Of a stretch of 64,000 nucleotides of DNA, positions 47,570 through 55,208 are shown piece after piece. The stretch comes from JAWVFM01 sp038237625 (lineage in GTDB: Bacteria > Actinomycetota > Thermoleophilia > Solirubrobacterales > 70-9), in NCBI GenBank assembly GCA_038237625.1, contig JBBRYM010000015.1:8422-72421 (forward strand). The letters run 5' to 3'. The translations under genes and the position numbers were made by a program. Within the stretch, counting starts at the first letter, position 1. Every line of letters starts with the position of its first letter. The notes beneath the pieces were generated by a model. The model was given only the letters and a program-made list of their open reading frames with translations, did no database searches and was not told where the DNA came from.

Positions 47570-48280
47570 TCAGGGGTAGAGCGCGAGCCGCTTGCCGTTC
47601 ATCCGCCCACCCTCGTCGGAGCACAGGAAGGCGATGGCCTCCGCGATGTCCTCGACCGGGGTGAAGCTCGGGTACTCCTTGTCGGGGTTCGCCTCGCGCA
47701 TCTTGGGGGTGAGAATCGCGTTGACCACGACCACGTTGGCGGTGGCCGCCGTGCCTGCGAAGGAGTCGGCCAGAGCCAGGGTCCACGTCTCGGCCGCTGC
47801 CTTTGTGGCCGCGTAGGAGGCGTTGGTCCCGCCCGGAGCCTGCGCCTGAGAGGAAGAGACGAGCACGAAGCGCCCGTGGGCCGACTGCGAGAGCGGCGCG
47901 AAAAATGCCCGGGTTGCGTGCTGGACCGTGCGGACCAGCAGGTTGTGAAGCCACTCGTAGTCCTCGAGCGGCGTGGTCGCGATCGGATCGCCCCCCTTCC
48001 AGCCGCCGACGAGGTGAAGGAGGCCGTCGACGTGGCCGAAGCGCTCGGCGAGGGCGTCCGCCCAGCCCTTCGCAGCATCCGAATCGAGCAGGTCAACCGC
48101 CCGCGCGTCGAGGCGCTCGGAGCCGAGGCCCAGCTCGGCCGCGAGGGCATCGAGGCGCTCCTGGCTGACGTCGGTTACGGCAAGCGAGGCACCGTCCACC
48201 GCCAGGCGCTTGGCGACCGTGGGCCCGAGGCCCCCCGCGGCGCCGGCGATGGCGATGACGCGATCGGAGAGGGAGCCCAC
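47570..48280 (-). CDS. Short-chain dehydrogenase/reductase
   Basis: A 236-residue classical SDR. IAIAGAAGGLGPTVAKRLAV is the NAD(P) motif (AGxxGGLG instead of TGxxxGIG), VSSSQAQAPGGTNASYAATKAAAE gives Ser and YxxxK. AFLCSDEGGRMNGKRLALYP is the usual C-terminal part. GTG at 48280 is chosen by the position of the NAD motif. It lies 10 nt after the DUF6421 gene in the same operon, so it probably acts in the same unknown pathway. Confidence 0.87.
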   Translation of the reverse strand: MGSLSDRVIAIAGAAGGLGPTVAKRLAVDGASLAVTDVSQERLDALAAELGLGSERLDARAVDLLDSDAAKGWADALAERFGHVDGLLHLVGGWKGGDPIATTPLEDYEWLHNLLVRTVQHATRAFFAPLSQSAHGRFVLVSSSQAQAPGGTNASYAATKAAAETWTLALADSFAGTAATANVVVVNAILTPKMREANPDKEYPSFTPVEDIAEAIAFLCSDEGGRMNGKRLALYP

Positions 48281-48290
48281 GCGGCTGACG

Positions 48291-50384
48291 CTATCGCTTC
48301 GAGGGGCGTTCGAGCGCGGGCTCGAGCTTGGGGTGCAGCTGGGTGTAGAAGAGTGAGAGCGGGAACTCGTCGGGCTTGACGAGGTCGACGAGCTCCTTGG
48401 GCTCCTCGGCCTCAGGCAGATCCCGCCTCTCGCGCGCCCAGCGGGAGCCGTCGGCGGGCGAGACGTAGCTCGCGACCAAGTCGTGCGCCGCCTCCCACTG
48501 CGCGAGCTTGGAGCGGTCGATGCCGGAGTGATAGAGGTCCTGAACCCGGTCGCGCAGCGCGTGGACACCGTCGGCCAGGCGGTCCCAGTCGATGCTCAGC
48601 GCGTTGTCGGTCCAGTGCAGGTAGCCCTCGCGATGGAGGTACGCGAAGAGAAGCTGACCGCCGAGGCCGTCGTAGTTGCGCACGCGGGTTCCGGTGATCG
48701 GAAAGCGAAAGAGGCGGTCGAAGACGATCGCGTACTGAACGTAGCGCGCGAAGGCGAAGCCCTCCGCCTCGAGCTTTGCGGCCTCGGCAAAGGCGTTCAA
48801 ATCGCAGCGAAGCTCCTCCAGCGAATACATCCAGTAGGGGCTTCGCTGGCGGATCATGAACGGGTCGAAGGGCAGATCGCCGTGCATGTGCGTGCGGTCG
48901 TGGATGAGGTCCCAGAGGATGTAGGCGTCGCGGGAGAGCTCGGGCGAGCGCAGCAGGCAGGCTGCATCGGGGGGAAGGTTGAGGCGCAGCACCTGCGCGG
49001 CGGCGCCGCAGACGCGGCGGAAACGCTCGGCCTCGCGGTCGCAGAAAATCGCGCCAAAGTGGGCGGGCGGGCGACCGGCGGCGGCGAACGTCTCGGGGAA
49101 GAGGACCGCGCATTCGGAGTCGTAGCCCGCGGTGTGGTCGACGAGCTCGACGGGGAGGAACTTGGGGTTGTCGTAGCGCTCGCGCTCGAGCTCGGCCACG
49201 AAGTCGGGCCAGGGGACGCGCACGATCAGCGCCTCGAAGCAGGTGTCAGGCGAGCCGTTTTGCTTGTACATCGGAAACACGACCAAATGCTCGATCCCGT
49301 CGCGGCGGTCGCGCTCGGGACGGAACGCCTCGATGGAGGTGGTGAAGTCCGGCTTTGCGAACCCGCCGGCAGTCCAGGCGCCGAGATCGGCGACGAGCGC
49401 GTCGAAGTAGTCCTGCTGGTGCGGGAAATGACGGCGAAGGCCCTGCACGCAGCGGACGACGCGCTCGACGAGCGCCGCGAGCCGCGCGGGCTCGTGGCGG
49501 GCGGTATCCACCGACCCGTCAGCCTCCTGCGTGAGCCGCAGCTCGGAAACCGCCTCTCGAAGCTCCGTCCAGCTGGGGTCTGCCTTTGCGGGTGAGGCGG
49601 GGCGGCGCTCCGCGGCGGCGAAGGCGGGCTCGGCCGCCCAGTAGACGAGGTTCAGCCAGAGATTGCGGTGGCCGAGCGCCTCGATGCAGTCGTCGCCGAA
49701 GAGGTCGGAGTCGGCGACGGCGACGACCCGGCCCTCGCCGTGGCGGACGACCGCCGCGAGCGGGGCGCCCGGGAGTGTGGCGGTTGCCGATGCCCGGGCG
49801 ATGGGCTGGGCGCCGTTGTGAAGGGCGAGGGTCCCCGCGCGGTAAAAGCACGCGGCGTCGACGCGCGCGAGCAGATCGGAGCCGGCGTCCGCCGCGGCCG
49901 GCTCGAGCTCGGCCAGGATCCAGGAGGGCGCCTCGAGGTGATGCTCGTAGTCCTGAACGGTCGTGTTCTCGACCTCGATCCCGAAGCGGTCGAGGAGCTC
50001 GGAGAGGTTGTTTCCGTACTTGTCCTGTTCGGTTTCGGCGAGGACGACGAGCCCGCCTCCATTCGATACGAACGACTCGATGGCGTCGACTTCGCCGGCG
50101 GTCAGGAGCGGCGAGCCACCCGGAACCGTGGCCTCCCAGCGCTCCTCGGAGGGGTGGGCGATGACGAGCACGTCGGTGCCGTCGAGGATGCCGGAGTCGA
50201 GCGCGGCGTCGATGTTGGGCGTGACGTCGAAGTCGCCGGCTTCGAGGGCGCTCGCCGCCTTCGCGTAGGACGAGTCCCCGGGGTGGGCGGGCTGGATCGC
50301 CGCCGCGACTTCGGGACGGATGGTCCAAGCCTCGGAGTGCGCCTCGTCGAAGAGGACGTGGGCAATCTTGGCGCGATCGGTCAT
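48291..50384 (-). CDS. DUF6421 protein with an N-terminal glutamine-amidotransferase-like domain
   Basis: A 697-residue protein. Residues about 1-250 form a class I GATase/DUF4350-like alpha-beta domain (KIAHVLFDEAHSEAW, DVLVIAHPSEERW, GGGLVVLAETEQDKYGNNL, GRVVAVADSDLFGDD). From about 265 on it resembles DUF6421 proteins of streptomycetes, about 470 residues long, with IEHLVVFPMYKQNGSPD, DRTHMHGDLPFDPFMIRQR, YDGLGGQLLFAYLHREG and DEFPLSLFY. His, Asp and Cys-rich conserved blocks suggest an enzyme, but no reaction is known to me. ATG 50384 is chosen over TTG 50390; a promoter lies directly upstream and leaves no leader. Confidence 0.8.
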   Translation of the reverse strand: MTDRAKIAHVLFDEAHSEAWTIRPEVAAAIQPAHPGDSSYAKAASALEAGDFDVTPNIDAALDSGILDGTDVLVIAHPSEERWEATVPGGSPLLTAGEVDAIESFVSNGGGLVVLAETEQDKYGNNLSELLDRFGIEVENTTVQDYEHHLEAPSWILAELEPAAADAGSDLLARVDAACFYRAGTLALHNGAQPIARASATATLPGAPLAAVVRHGEGRVVAVADSDLFGDDCIEALGHRNLWLNLVYWAAEPAFAAAERRPASPAKADPSWTELREAVSELRLTQEADGSVDTARHEPARLAALVERVVRCVQGLRRHFPHQQDYFDALVADLGAWTAGGFAKPDFTTSIEAFRPERDRRDGIEHLVVFPMYKQNGSPDTCFEALIVRVPWPDFVAELERERYDNPKFLPVELVDHTAGYDSECAVLFPETFAAAGRPPAHFGAIFCDREAERFRRVCGAAAQVLRLNLPPDAACLLRSPELSRDAYILWDLIHDRTHMHGDLPFDPFMIRQRSPYWMYSLEELRCDLNAFAEAAKLEAEGFAFARYVQYAIVFDRLFRFPITGTRVRNYDGLGGQLLFAYLHREGYLHWTDNALSIDWDRLADGVHALRDRVQDLYHSGIDRSKLAQWEAAHDLVASYVSPADGSRWARERRDLPEAEEPKELVDLVKPDEFPLSLFYTQLHPKLEPALERPSKR

Positions 50385-50390
50385 ATGCAA

Positions 50391-50419
50391 AGCCTACGGG
50401 GGAGGAAAGGCGCTGTCAA
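50391..50419 (-). promoter_or_regulatory. Promoter of the DUF6421 operon, leaderless geometry
   Basis: On the minus strand TTGACA (50414-50419), a 17-nt spacer and TAGGCT (50391-50396) form a good promoter. Only 6 nt separate the -10 from the ATG at 50384, so the transcript should begin at the start codon. On the plus strand AATAAT (50444-50449) lies 7 nt before the regulator's ATG, a weaker counterpart. The -35 regions sit back to back, where an Lrp-type regulator could control both. Confidence 0.65.
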
Positions 50420-50456
50420 TGGCGTTTTCGAGCGGATTCGCGCAATAATTCACGGT

Positions 50457-50900
50457 ATGGATATGTTGGATCGCAAGATTCTTGCGCTACTGATGGAAGA
50501 TGGGCGGCGAACCTATGGCGACATCGCCGGCCGGGTCGACCTGACGGCCCCCTCGGTCAAGCGCCGGGTCGACCGGCTGCGGGGCTCCGGCGCGCTACAG
50601 GGCTTCACCGCGGTGGTCGACCACGCAGCGCTCGGCTGGCACACGGAGGCGCTGGTGGAGCTCTTCTTTCGCGCCGGCACAACGCTCGACGAGGTGGCCG
50701 AGATCCTCAAGGCGCACGCGGAGGTCGTCGAGGCCTGGAGCGTCACCGGCGAGGCCGACGCGATCGCGAGGGTGCGAACCGAGGACAACACGGACCTCGA
50801 GCGGCTGATCATCGACCTGCAGCGAAACGGCCTGGTCGAGCGCACCCGCTCACAGGTGGTGCTCTCCCGGCTGGTGGCGACTGGGGCGGCGGTTCGCTAG
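50457..50900 (+). CDS. Lrp/AsnC-family transcriptional regulator
   Basis: A 147-residue regulator: N-terminal helix-turn-helix (LDRKILALLMEDGRRTYGDIAG, then LTAPSVKRRVDRL) and a C-terminal RAM ligand-binding and oligomerisation domain (ALVELFFRAGTTLDEVAEIL, VVEAWSVTGEADAIARV). It is divergent from the DUF6421-SDR-threonine aldolase operon with 72 nt between start codons, so it most likely senses an amino acid and controls that operon and itself. The ATG at 50457 begins the first helix; the open frame upstream is antisense to DUF6421. Confidence 0.9.
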   Translation: MDMLDRKILALLMEDGRRTYGDIAGRVDLTAPSVKRRVDRLRGSGALQGFTAVVDHAALGWHTEALVELFFRAGTTLDEVAEILKAHAEVVEAWSVTGEADAIARVRTEDNTDLERLIIDLQRNGLVERTRSQVVLSRLVATGAAVR

Positions 50901-50904
50901 GCGC

Positions 50905-52023
50905 TCAGGGCTTCGCGACCGAGCGCAGGTGCGTGCGCACGCCGGCGCCGTAGCCGGTCGGGTGGCCGTTGTAGTTGGTGATGAGCGCCGGGCCGCCGTC
51001 GCATGTCCAGGAGCCGGAAGCGGTCGCATCCCAAGCCCAGGCCAGGTAGGAGACGCCGTGTTGGTCGGCCCAGCTCATGTAGGCGCGGGAGTAGGTGGAG
51101 TCGCAGTCGGTGTCGCCGAACTCGCCCGTGATCACCGGGAAGCGCTTGGCGAGGGGGCCCAGGACCTGCTTTCGGCAGTGAGGACCGCAGCCACCGAGGG
51201 GAGCCTCGTAGGTGTGCAGCGAAGCCGCGATGCGGTGGAGGGGATCGTGCGGGCGGTAGCGGGCCCACTTCGACAGGTCCGAGGTGTAGTCGAGGCCGGG
51301 GACCATGATCACGTTGCGGGCCCCGGCGCGGCGGATGGTGCGGACGAGCCGCTGGGTTCCTGCAGAGCGGTAATGCGGGACGTCGTTTCGGTAGTTGTCG
51401 GCGGTGATCTCGCACCCGTGCAGAAGGCAGTGCCAGCCAATGATGTTGGGCTCGTTGTAGAGGTCGAAGACGACCGCGCGGTCGCCGCCGTAGCGCTTGG
51501 CCAGCGAGCGCCAAAAGTCCGGGGCGTGGGAGAGGTCGGGGGCGGCGCGGAGTCCATCGGTTGCGTCGACCGCCGGCATCTGCTTCGGATCGACCACGTG
51601 GAGATCGAGGATCGGGTGGAGCCCCGCGTGCTCCAGGCGGTGGACGTAGACCGCGACGCGCTTGCGATATCTCGCTCCTCCCCATTGGCTCGGGACGCCG
51701 TTTAAGCCGAGCCAGCAGGCCTCGTTGAGCGGGACGCGGACCGCGTTGATCTGCCAGGTGAGCATCCGCGCGATCAGGGCGCGGGAATCGGGATGCCGGT
51801 AGTCCGGCGAGTCGGTGAAGCCGTAGCCCTCGGCGCAGGCGTACTCGGTTCCCGAGCGGTCGACGCCGAGCAGGCGGATCGTGTGGCCGCGCCCATCGAC
51901 GAGGTGGTTGCCGGAGACCGAGACCGGCCCGGCGGAGGCGCTCGCCGCGGCTGCGCTCAGCCCGCTCAGAACAATGCCCACCATCGCGATCCAGAGCCCA
52001 AGTCTCCACGATTCCCTGCGCAT
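50905..52023 (-). CDS. Secreted GH5-family glycoside hydrolase (endoglucanase-like)
   Basis: A 372-residue exported TIM-barrel hydrolase. Signal peptide about residues 1-31 (LGLWIAMVGIVLSGLSAAAA). GHTIRLLGVDRSGTEYACAEG opens the catalytic domain as in bacterial GH5 cellulases, VFDLYNEPNIIGWHC has the acid/base Glu and PVITGEFGDTDCD the nucleophile Glu. Eight or so Cys may form disulfides. TAAGAT at 52030-52035 lies 6 nt before the ATG, another leaderless-type arrangement. It is convergent with the Lrp/AsnC gene. Confidence 0.87.
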   Translation of the reverse strand: MRRESWRLGLWIAMVGIVLSGLSAAAASASAGPVSVSGNHLVDGRGHTIRLLGVDRSGTEYACAEGYGFTDSPDYRHPDSRALIARMLTWQINAVRVPLNEACWLGLNGVPSQWGGARYRKRVAVYVHRLEHAGLHPILDLHVVDPKQMPAVDATDGLRAAPDLSHAPDFWRSLAKRYGGDRAVVFDLYNEPNIIGWHCLLHGCEITADNYRNDVPHYRSAGTQRLVRTIRRAGARNVIMVPGLDYTSDLSKWARYRPHDPLHRIAASLHTYEAPLGGCGPHCRKQVLGPLAKRFPVITGEFGDTDCDSTYSRAYMSWADQHGVSYLAWAWDATASGSWTCDGGPALITNYNGHPTGYGAGVRTHLRSVAKP

Positions 52024-52053
52024 GTCGAGATCTTACGCGCGCATCTCGTCACG

Positions 52054-52082
52054 TTGAAGATGGGAACATGTGTTCCTAATGG
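52054..52082 (+). promoter_or_regulatory. Promoter with a LexA-type (SOS) box in its spacer
   Basis: On the plus strand TTGAAG (52054-52059) and TAATGG (52077-52082) are 17 nt apart. The spacer contains GGAACA-TG-TGTTCC (52063-52076), which includes GAAC-N4-GTTC, the core of the Gram-positive LexA consensus. A repressor bound here would block the promoter of the PD-(D/E)XK gene that starts at 52094. LexA binding is an inference from the motif. Confidence 0.55.
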
Positions 52083-52093
52083 AAGTCGCACGA

Positions 52094-52822
52094 TTGAAGC
52101 CACGCCAACAGGGCGACCTCGGCGAGCTCTCCGCCATGGACTGGTTGACGTCAAAGGGCGCGAATGTCTTCAAACCCGTCTTCCATAGTCCGAACATCGA
52201 CTTGGTGGCGGAAGTTGAAGGGGGCCTCATCCGCGTCGAAGTCAAGACCTCCAGCCATCGCCGCAATGACCGATGGGGCGTTCTGATTTCCACCCGAGGT
52301 GGAAATCGGAGCTGGTCTGGACTGGTGAAATATTTTGACCCTGGCAGATGCGACTTTCTCTTCGTCCATGTCGGAGACGGTCGCCGGTGGTTCATCCCTA
52401 CCCAGGCTCTGGAATGCTCATCCGGGCTGACCCTTGGCGGACCCAAGTACGCTGAATTCGAGATCGAGCCGGGACGAGCACTGCTCATCCCAGAGCTAGA
52501 ATCCGGCGCCGATCCAGGGGGAGTACCGAAGCGGTCAACCGGGGCACCCTGTAAAGGTGCTGGCTCAGCCTTCGCAGGTTCGAATCCTGCCTCCCCCATC
52601 AAGCCTCCGCGCGCGGCTCCGTTCCGCCCCAACAAATTCGAGCGAAAGCTCGGGAAGGGCGGTTGCGCCGTGATCAATCAGAAGCGGCGTGTGACGCTAC
52701 CGAACCGGGCCGTGGTCGAAGCTGGACTCCGAAACGGCGACCGTCTGGAGGTTCGAGCGGACCACCCCGGGCGCATCGTTCTCGAAAAGGCGGGGCTGCC
52801 GTTGTGGGCTGAGCCCGAGTAG
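52094..52822 (+). CDS. PD-(D/E)XK nuclease / AbrB-like reading frame interrupted by a tRNA gene
   Basis: The 242-codon frame has three parts. Residues about 1-140 match group I intron-associated PD-(D/E)XK endonucleases: QGDLGELSAMDWL, SPNIDLVAEVEG (active-site Asp) and RVEVKTSS (ExK), then RCDFLFVHVGDGRRWFIPT. About 141-169 is the translation of a complete tRNA-Tyr gene, in frame and without a stop. About 170-242 (KFERKLGKGG, INQKRRVTLP, GLRNGDRLEV, GRIVLEK) is an AbrB/MazE-like DNA-binding domain. TTG 52094 is chosen after GGAAG; ATG 52079 and GTG 52070 also fit. Alternatively the nuclease is unterminated and the AbrB part starts at GTG 52670. Confidence 0.65.
   Translation: MKPRQQGDLGELSAMDWLTSKGANVFKPVFHSPNIDLVAEVEGGLIRVEVKTSSHRRNDRWGVLISTRGGNRSWSGLVKYFDPGRCDFLFVHVGDGRRWFIPTQALECSSGLTLGGPKYAEFEIEPGRALLIPELESGADPGGVPKRSTGAPCKGAGSAFAGSNPASPIKPPRAAPFRPNKFERKLGKGGCAVINQKRRVTLPNRAVVEAGLRNGDRLEVRADHPGRIVLEKAGLPLWAEPE
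52517..52598 (+). tRNA. tRNA-Tyr (anticodon GUA)
   Basis: A complete class II tRNA: acceptor GGGGGAG/CTCCCCC, D-arm CCG-AAGCGGTCAAC-CGG, anticodon stem GCACC/GGTGC with loop CTGTAAA (anticodon GTA), long variable arm with GGC/GCC, T-arm GCAGG-TTCGAAT-CCTGC, discriminator A. No CCA is encoded. It lies wholly inside the nuclease/AbrB reading frame on the same strand. Confidence 0.95.
52670..52822 (+). CDS. Alternative small AbrB-like protein within the 3' part of the same frame
   Basis: If the tRNA is processed out of the transcript, the AbrB-like part could be made from GTG 52670 as a 50-residue protein (INQKRRVTLPNRAVVEAGL, GDRLEVRADHPGRIVLEKAG). AAGGGC lies about 9 nt upstream as a weak ribosome-binding site. 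The KFERKLGKGG stretch before it would then be untranslated. AbrB/MazE-like proteins are often DNA-binding antitoxins or regulators. This is an alternative to the fused reading and not an extra gene. Confidence 0.35.
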   Translation: MINQKRRVTLPNRAVVEAGLRNGDRLEVRADHPGRIVLEKAGLPLWAEPE

Positions 52823-52857
52823 GGGGTTGAAGGCGCGCCCGGCCCGGCGGCCGGGCT

Positions 52858-54024
52858 TCAGATCCGCTCGCGCAGGGTCTGCGTCTCGGGCAGCTGCTTC
52901 AGCTTCTTGAGGGTGTTGGTCTCGATCTGGCGGATCCGCTCACGGGTCACGCCAAAGGCCCTTCCGACCTCCTCGAGGGTAAGCGGCTCGTGCCCCCGCA
53001 ACCCGTAGCGCAGCTCGATCACCTGGCGCTCGCGCTCGGGGAGCGCATCCAGCGCTCTCTGCACGCCTTCGCGGCGCAGGTTCTCGGTGGTCGTCTCGTA
53101 GGGCTCCTCGACGGACTCGTCGGCAACGAAGTCGCCGAGCTCTGACTCGTCCTCCTCGCCCACCGGCTTCTCGAGCGAAACCGGCATCTGCGCGACGCGC
53201 ATGATGTCGCGCACCTCCTGGACCGTCCAGCCCAGCTCGGCGGCGGTCTCCGCGGGTTCGGGCTCGCGCCCCAGCCGCTGCACCAGCTGGCGGTCGACCT
53301 GGTTGACCCTGTTCAGCTTCTCGACCATGTGCACGGGGATCCGGATGGTCCTCGCCTTGTCGGCGATCGCCCGCGTGACCGCCTGGCGGATCCACCAGGT
53401 GGCATACGTCGAAAACTTGTATCCACGCCTGTAGTCGAACTTCTCGACCCCGCGGATCAACCCCAACGAGCCCTCCTGGATCAGGTCGAGGAAGGTCAGG
53501 CCGCGGCCGAGGTAGCCCTTGGCGATCGAGACGACCAGCCGGAGGTTCGCCTCCACCATGTGCTGCTTTGCGGCGACGTCGCCCCGCTCGATCCGCTTGG
53601 CGAGCACGACCTCCTGGGCGGCCGTCAACAGCTCGACCCGGCCGATCGAGCGCAGGTAGAGCCGCAGCGAGTCGAGGCTGGGCTCGACGGTCAGATCCAG
53701 CTCGGGCTTTCGCTTCTCGTCGGCATCGCCCTTCGCCTCCTTGTAGGCAGTGAGCCCGTCGGCAGCGATGACGTCAACGCCGTGCTCGATCAGATACGTG
53801 TGCAGGTGCTGCACCTGCTCCTTGGAAACCTCGACCTCCTCGAGGGTCGCGGCGATCTCCTCGAAGGTCAGGTGACCCTGCTCGTGCCCGCGAGCGATCA
53901 GCGCTCGGAGCTCCTCGACGGACTGAAGCGCTGGAAGGTCTCCCGATCCATTAAGCGCCTGGCCGGCGTTCTCCGCCCCTGCCTCTCGGTCTTCTACGAC
54001 CAGTCCTCGCCCGGTTCCTGCCAT
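52858..54024 (-). CDS. Primary RNA polymerase sigma factor (RpoD/SigA-like)
   Basis: A 388-residue group 1 or 2 sigma-70 factor. Region 1.2 is near SLDSLRLYLRSIGRVELLTAAQE; region 2 has FLDLIQEGSLGLIRGVEKFDYRRG and FSTYATWWIRQAVTRAIADK (2.3-2.4); region 3 IRIPVHMVEKLNRV; region 4.2 LTLEEVGRAFGVTRERIRQIE. A short region 1.1-like domain and a linker with many Glu precede it. ATG 54024 is chosen because GGAGAGG lies 9 nt before it; ATG 54072 has no ribosome-binding site. Divergent from the GTP cyclohydrolase gene. Confidence 0.93.
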   Translation of the reverse strand: MAGTGRGLVVEDREAGAENAGQALNGSGDLPALQSVEELRALIARGHEQGHLTFEEIAATLEEVEVSKEQVQHLHTYLIEHGVDVIAADGLTAYKEAKGDADEKRKPELDLTVEPSLDSLRLYLRSIGRVELLTAAQEVVLAKRIERGDVAAKQHMVEANLRLVVSIAKGYLGRGLTFLDLIQEGSLGLIRGVEKFDYRRGYKFSTYATWWIRQAVTRAIADKARTIRIPVHMVEKLNRVNQVDRQLVQRLGREPEPAETAAELGWTVQEVRDIMRVAQMPVSLEKPVGEEDESELGDFVADESVEEPYETTTENLRREGVQRALDALPERERQVIELRYGLRGHEPLTLEEVGRAFGVTRERIRQIETNTLKKLKQLPETQTLRERI

Positions 54025-54179
54025 TCCCCCATTCCTCTCCAATGGTGTCCTCTGGCGCGCGGAGTATGACATTTGTGCGCGCTGATACGTGTGAATTCCG
54101 CACGGTTTCCCTGGCTCTTTGGCCAGTTTCTGAAACGTTCCTCCGAGCGCGCGAGGGCCTCCCGGTAGCCTCCGTGGCG

Positions 54180-55193
54180 ATGGATCCGAGCCGCTCCGTC
54201 CTCTCTGCCTCCACCCCCGACGTCCAATCGGGCCGCCCTGCCACCGAGGTCAGCCTGACCCGCGTCGGCGTCCGCGGCGTCGAGAAGGTGATCCGGGTGG
54301 CCAACGGCGACGGCCTCTACTTCGCCGAGCTCGAGTGCTTCGTCGATCTCAACCCGCGCCAGGCGGGCGTCCACATGTCGCGCTTCGAGGAGGTCGTCAA
54401 CGAGGCGATCGACTCGGTGGTCCTTGGCGAAACGCTTCGCGCCGAGTCCCTGGCAGCGCACATCGCCCAGCAGGTTCGCGAGCGCCAGGGCGGGCTGCGC
54501 GCCGAGGTCTCGATCTCCGCTCGCTATCCCCAGATCGTCAACGCTCCCGCCTCGGGAATCCCCACCCAGGAGATCTACACGCTGCATGGAACAGCGGTCG
54601 CCTCCGAGCGCGGCACTCGAACCCTCACCGGCGTGGAGGCCCAGGGAATGACCGCCTGCCCCTGCGCCCAGGAGCTCCTTACCGGCCGTGCCCGCGATCG
54701 CCTCGTCGACGACGACTTCTCCGACGACGAGATCGAGCGCATCTTCCGGGCAGTTCCCGTGGCCACTCACAATCAGCGCGGGATCGGCACCCTGCACATC
54801 GGCTGCACCGAGCAGGTCGAGCTCGAGATCGACGCCCGCGAGCTTCTGCAGATCGTCGAGCAGTCGATGAGCTCCGAGATCTACGAGCTGATGAAGCGCT
54901 CCGACGAGGCCATTGTGGTCGAGAAGGCCCACCTGCGCCCCCGCTTCGTCGAGGACGTCGTCCGCGACATGGTCCGCCGGGTCTGGGAGACCTATCCGAG
55001 CATGCGCGACACCGCCTTCATCGCCGCCCGCCAGGAGAACCTCGAGACCATCCACCGCCACTCGGTGGTCGCCGAGCGCTCCGGCCAGCTCGCCGAGATC
55101 GCCGCGGAGATCGAGACCGGCGTCGGCTCGGTCGACCATCACCTGACGATGCGCGAATGGCTCGAGGCGCCGGCCGCGCCCGCGACGGGCTGA
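54180..55193 (+). CDS. GTP cyclohydrolase, FolE2/MptA type
   Basis: A 337-residue enzyme of the GCHY-1 family that converts GTP to dihydroneopterin phosphates (FolE2 gives the triphosphate for folate, MptA the 2',3'-cyclic phosphate in archaea). EVSLTRVGVRGVEKVIRV, FVDLNPRQAGVHMSRF, GMTACPCAQELL with the catalytic Cys, and THNQRGIGTLHIG are all present. The first block looks more MptA-like. ATG 54180 is chosen because the conserved region begins soon after; the longer frame overlaps the sigma gene's promoter region. Confidence 0.88.
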   Translation: MDPSRSVLSASTPDVQSGRPATEVSLTRVGVRGVEKVIRVANGDGLYFAELECFVDLNPRQAGVHMSRFEEVVNEAIDSVVLGETLRAESLAAHIAQQVRERQGGLRAEVSISARYPQIVNAPASGIPTQEIYTLHGTAVASERGTRTLTGVEAQGMTACPCAQELLTGRARDRLVDDDFSDDEIERIFRAVPVATHNQRGIGTLHIGCTEQVELEIDARELLQIVEQSMSSEIYELMKRSDEAIVVEKAHLRPRFVEDVVRDMVRRVWETYPSMRDTAFIAARQENLETIHRHSVVAERSGQLAEIAAEIETGVGSVDHHLTMREWLEAPAAPATG

Positions 55194-55208
55194 CCTTTCA
55201 GTACTTCT

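Noticed and set aside
48291..50384. Reading the N-terminal part of the DUF6421 protein as a separate gene
   Set aside because: The frame is continuous without a start or ribosome-binding site at the domain border near residue 255.
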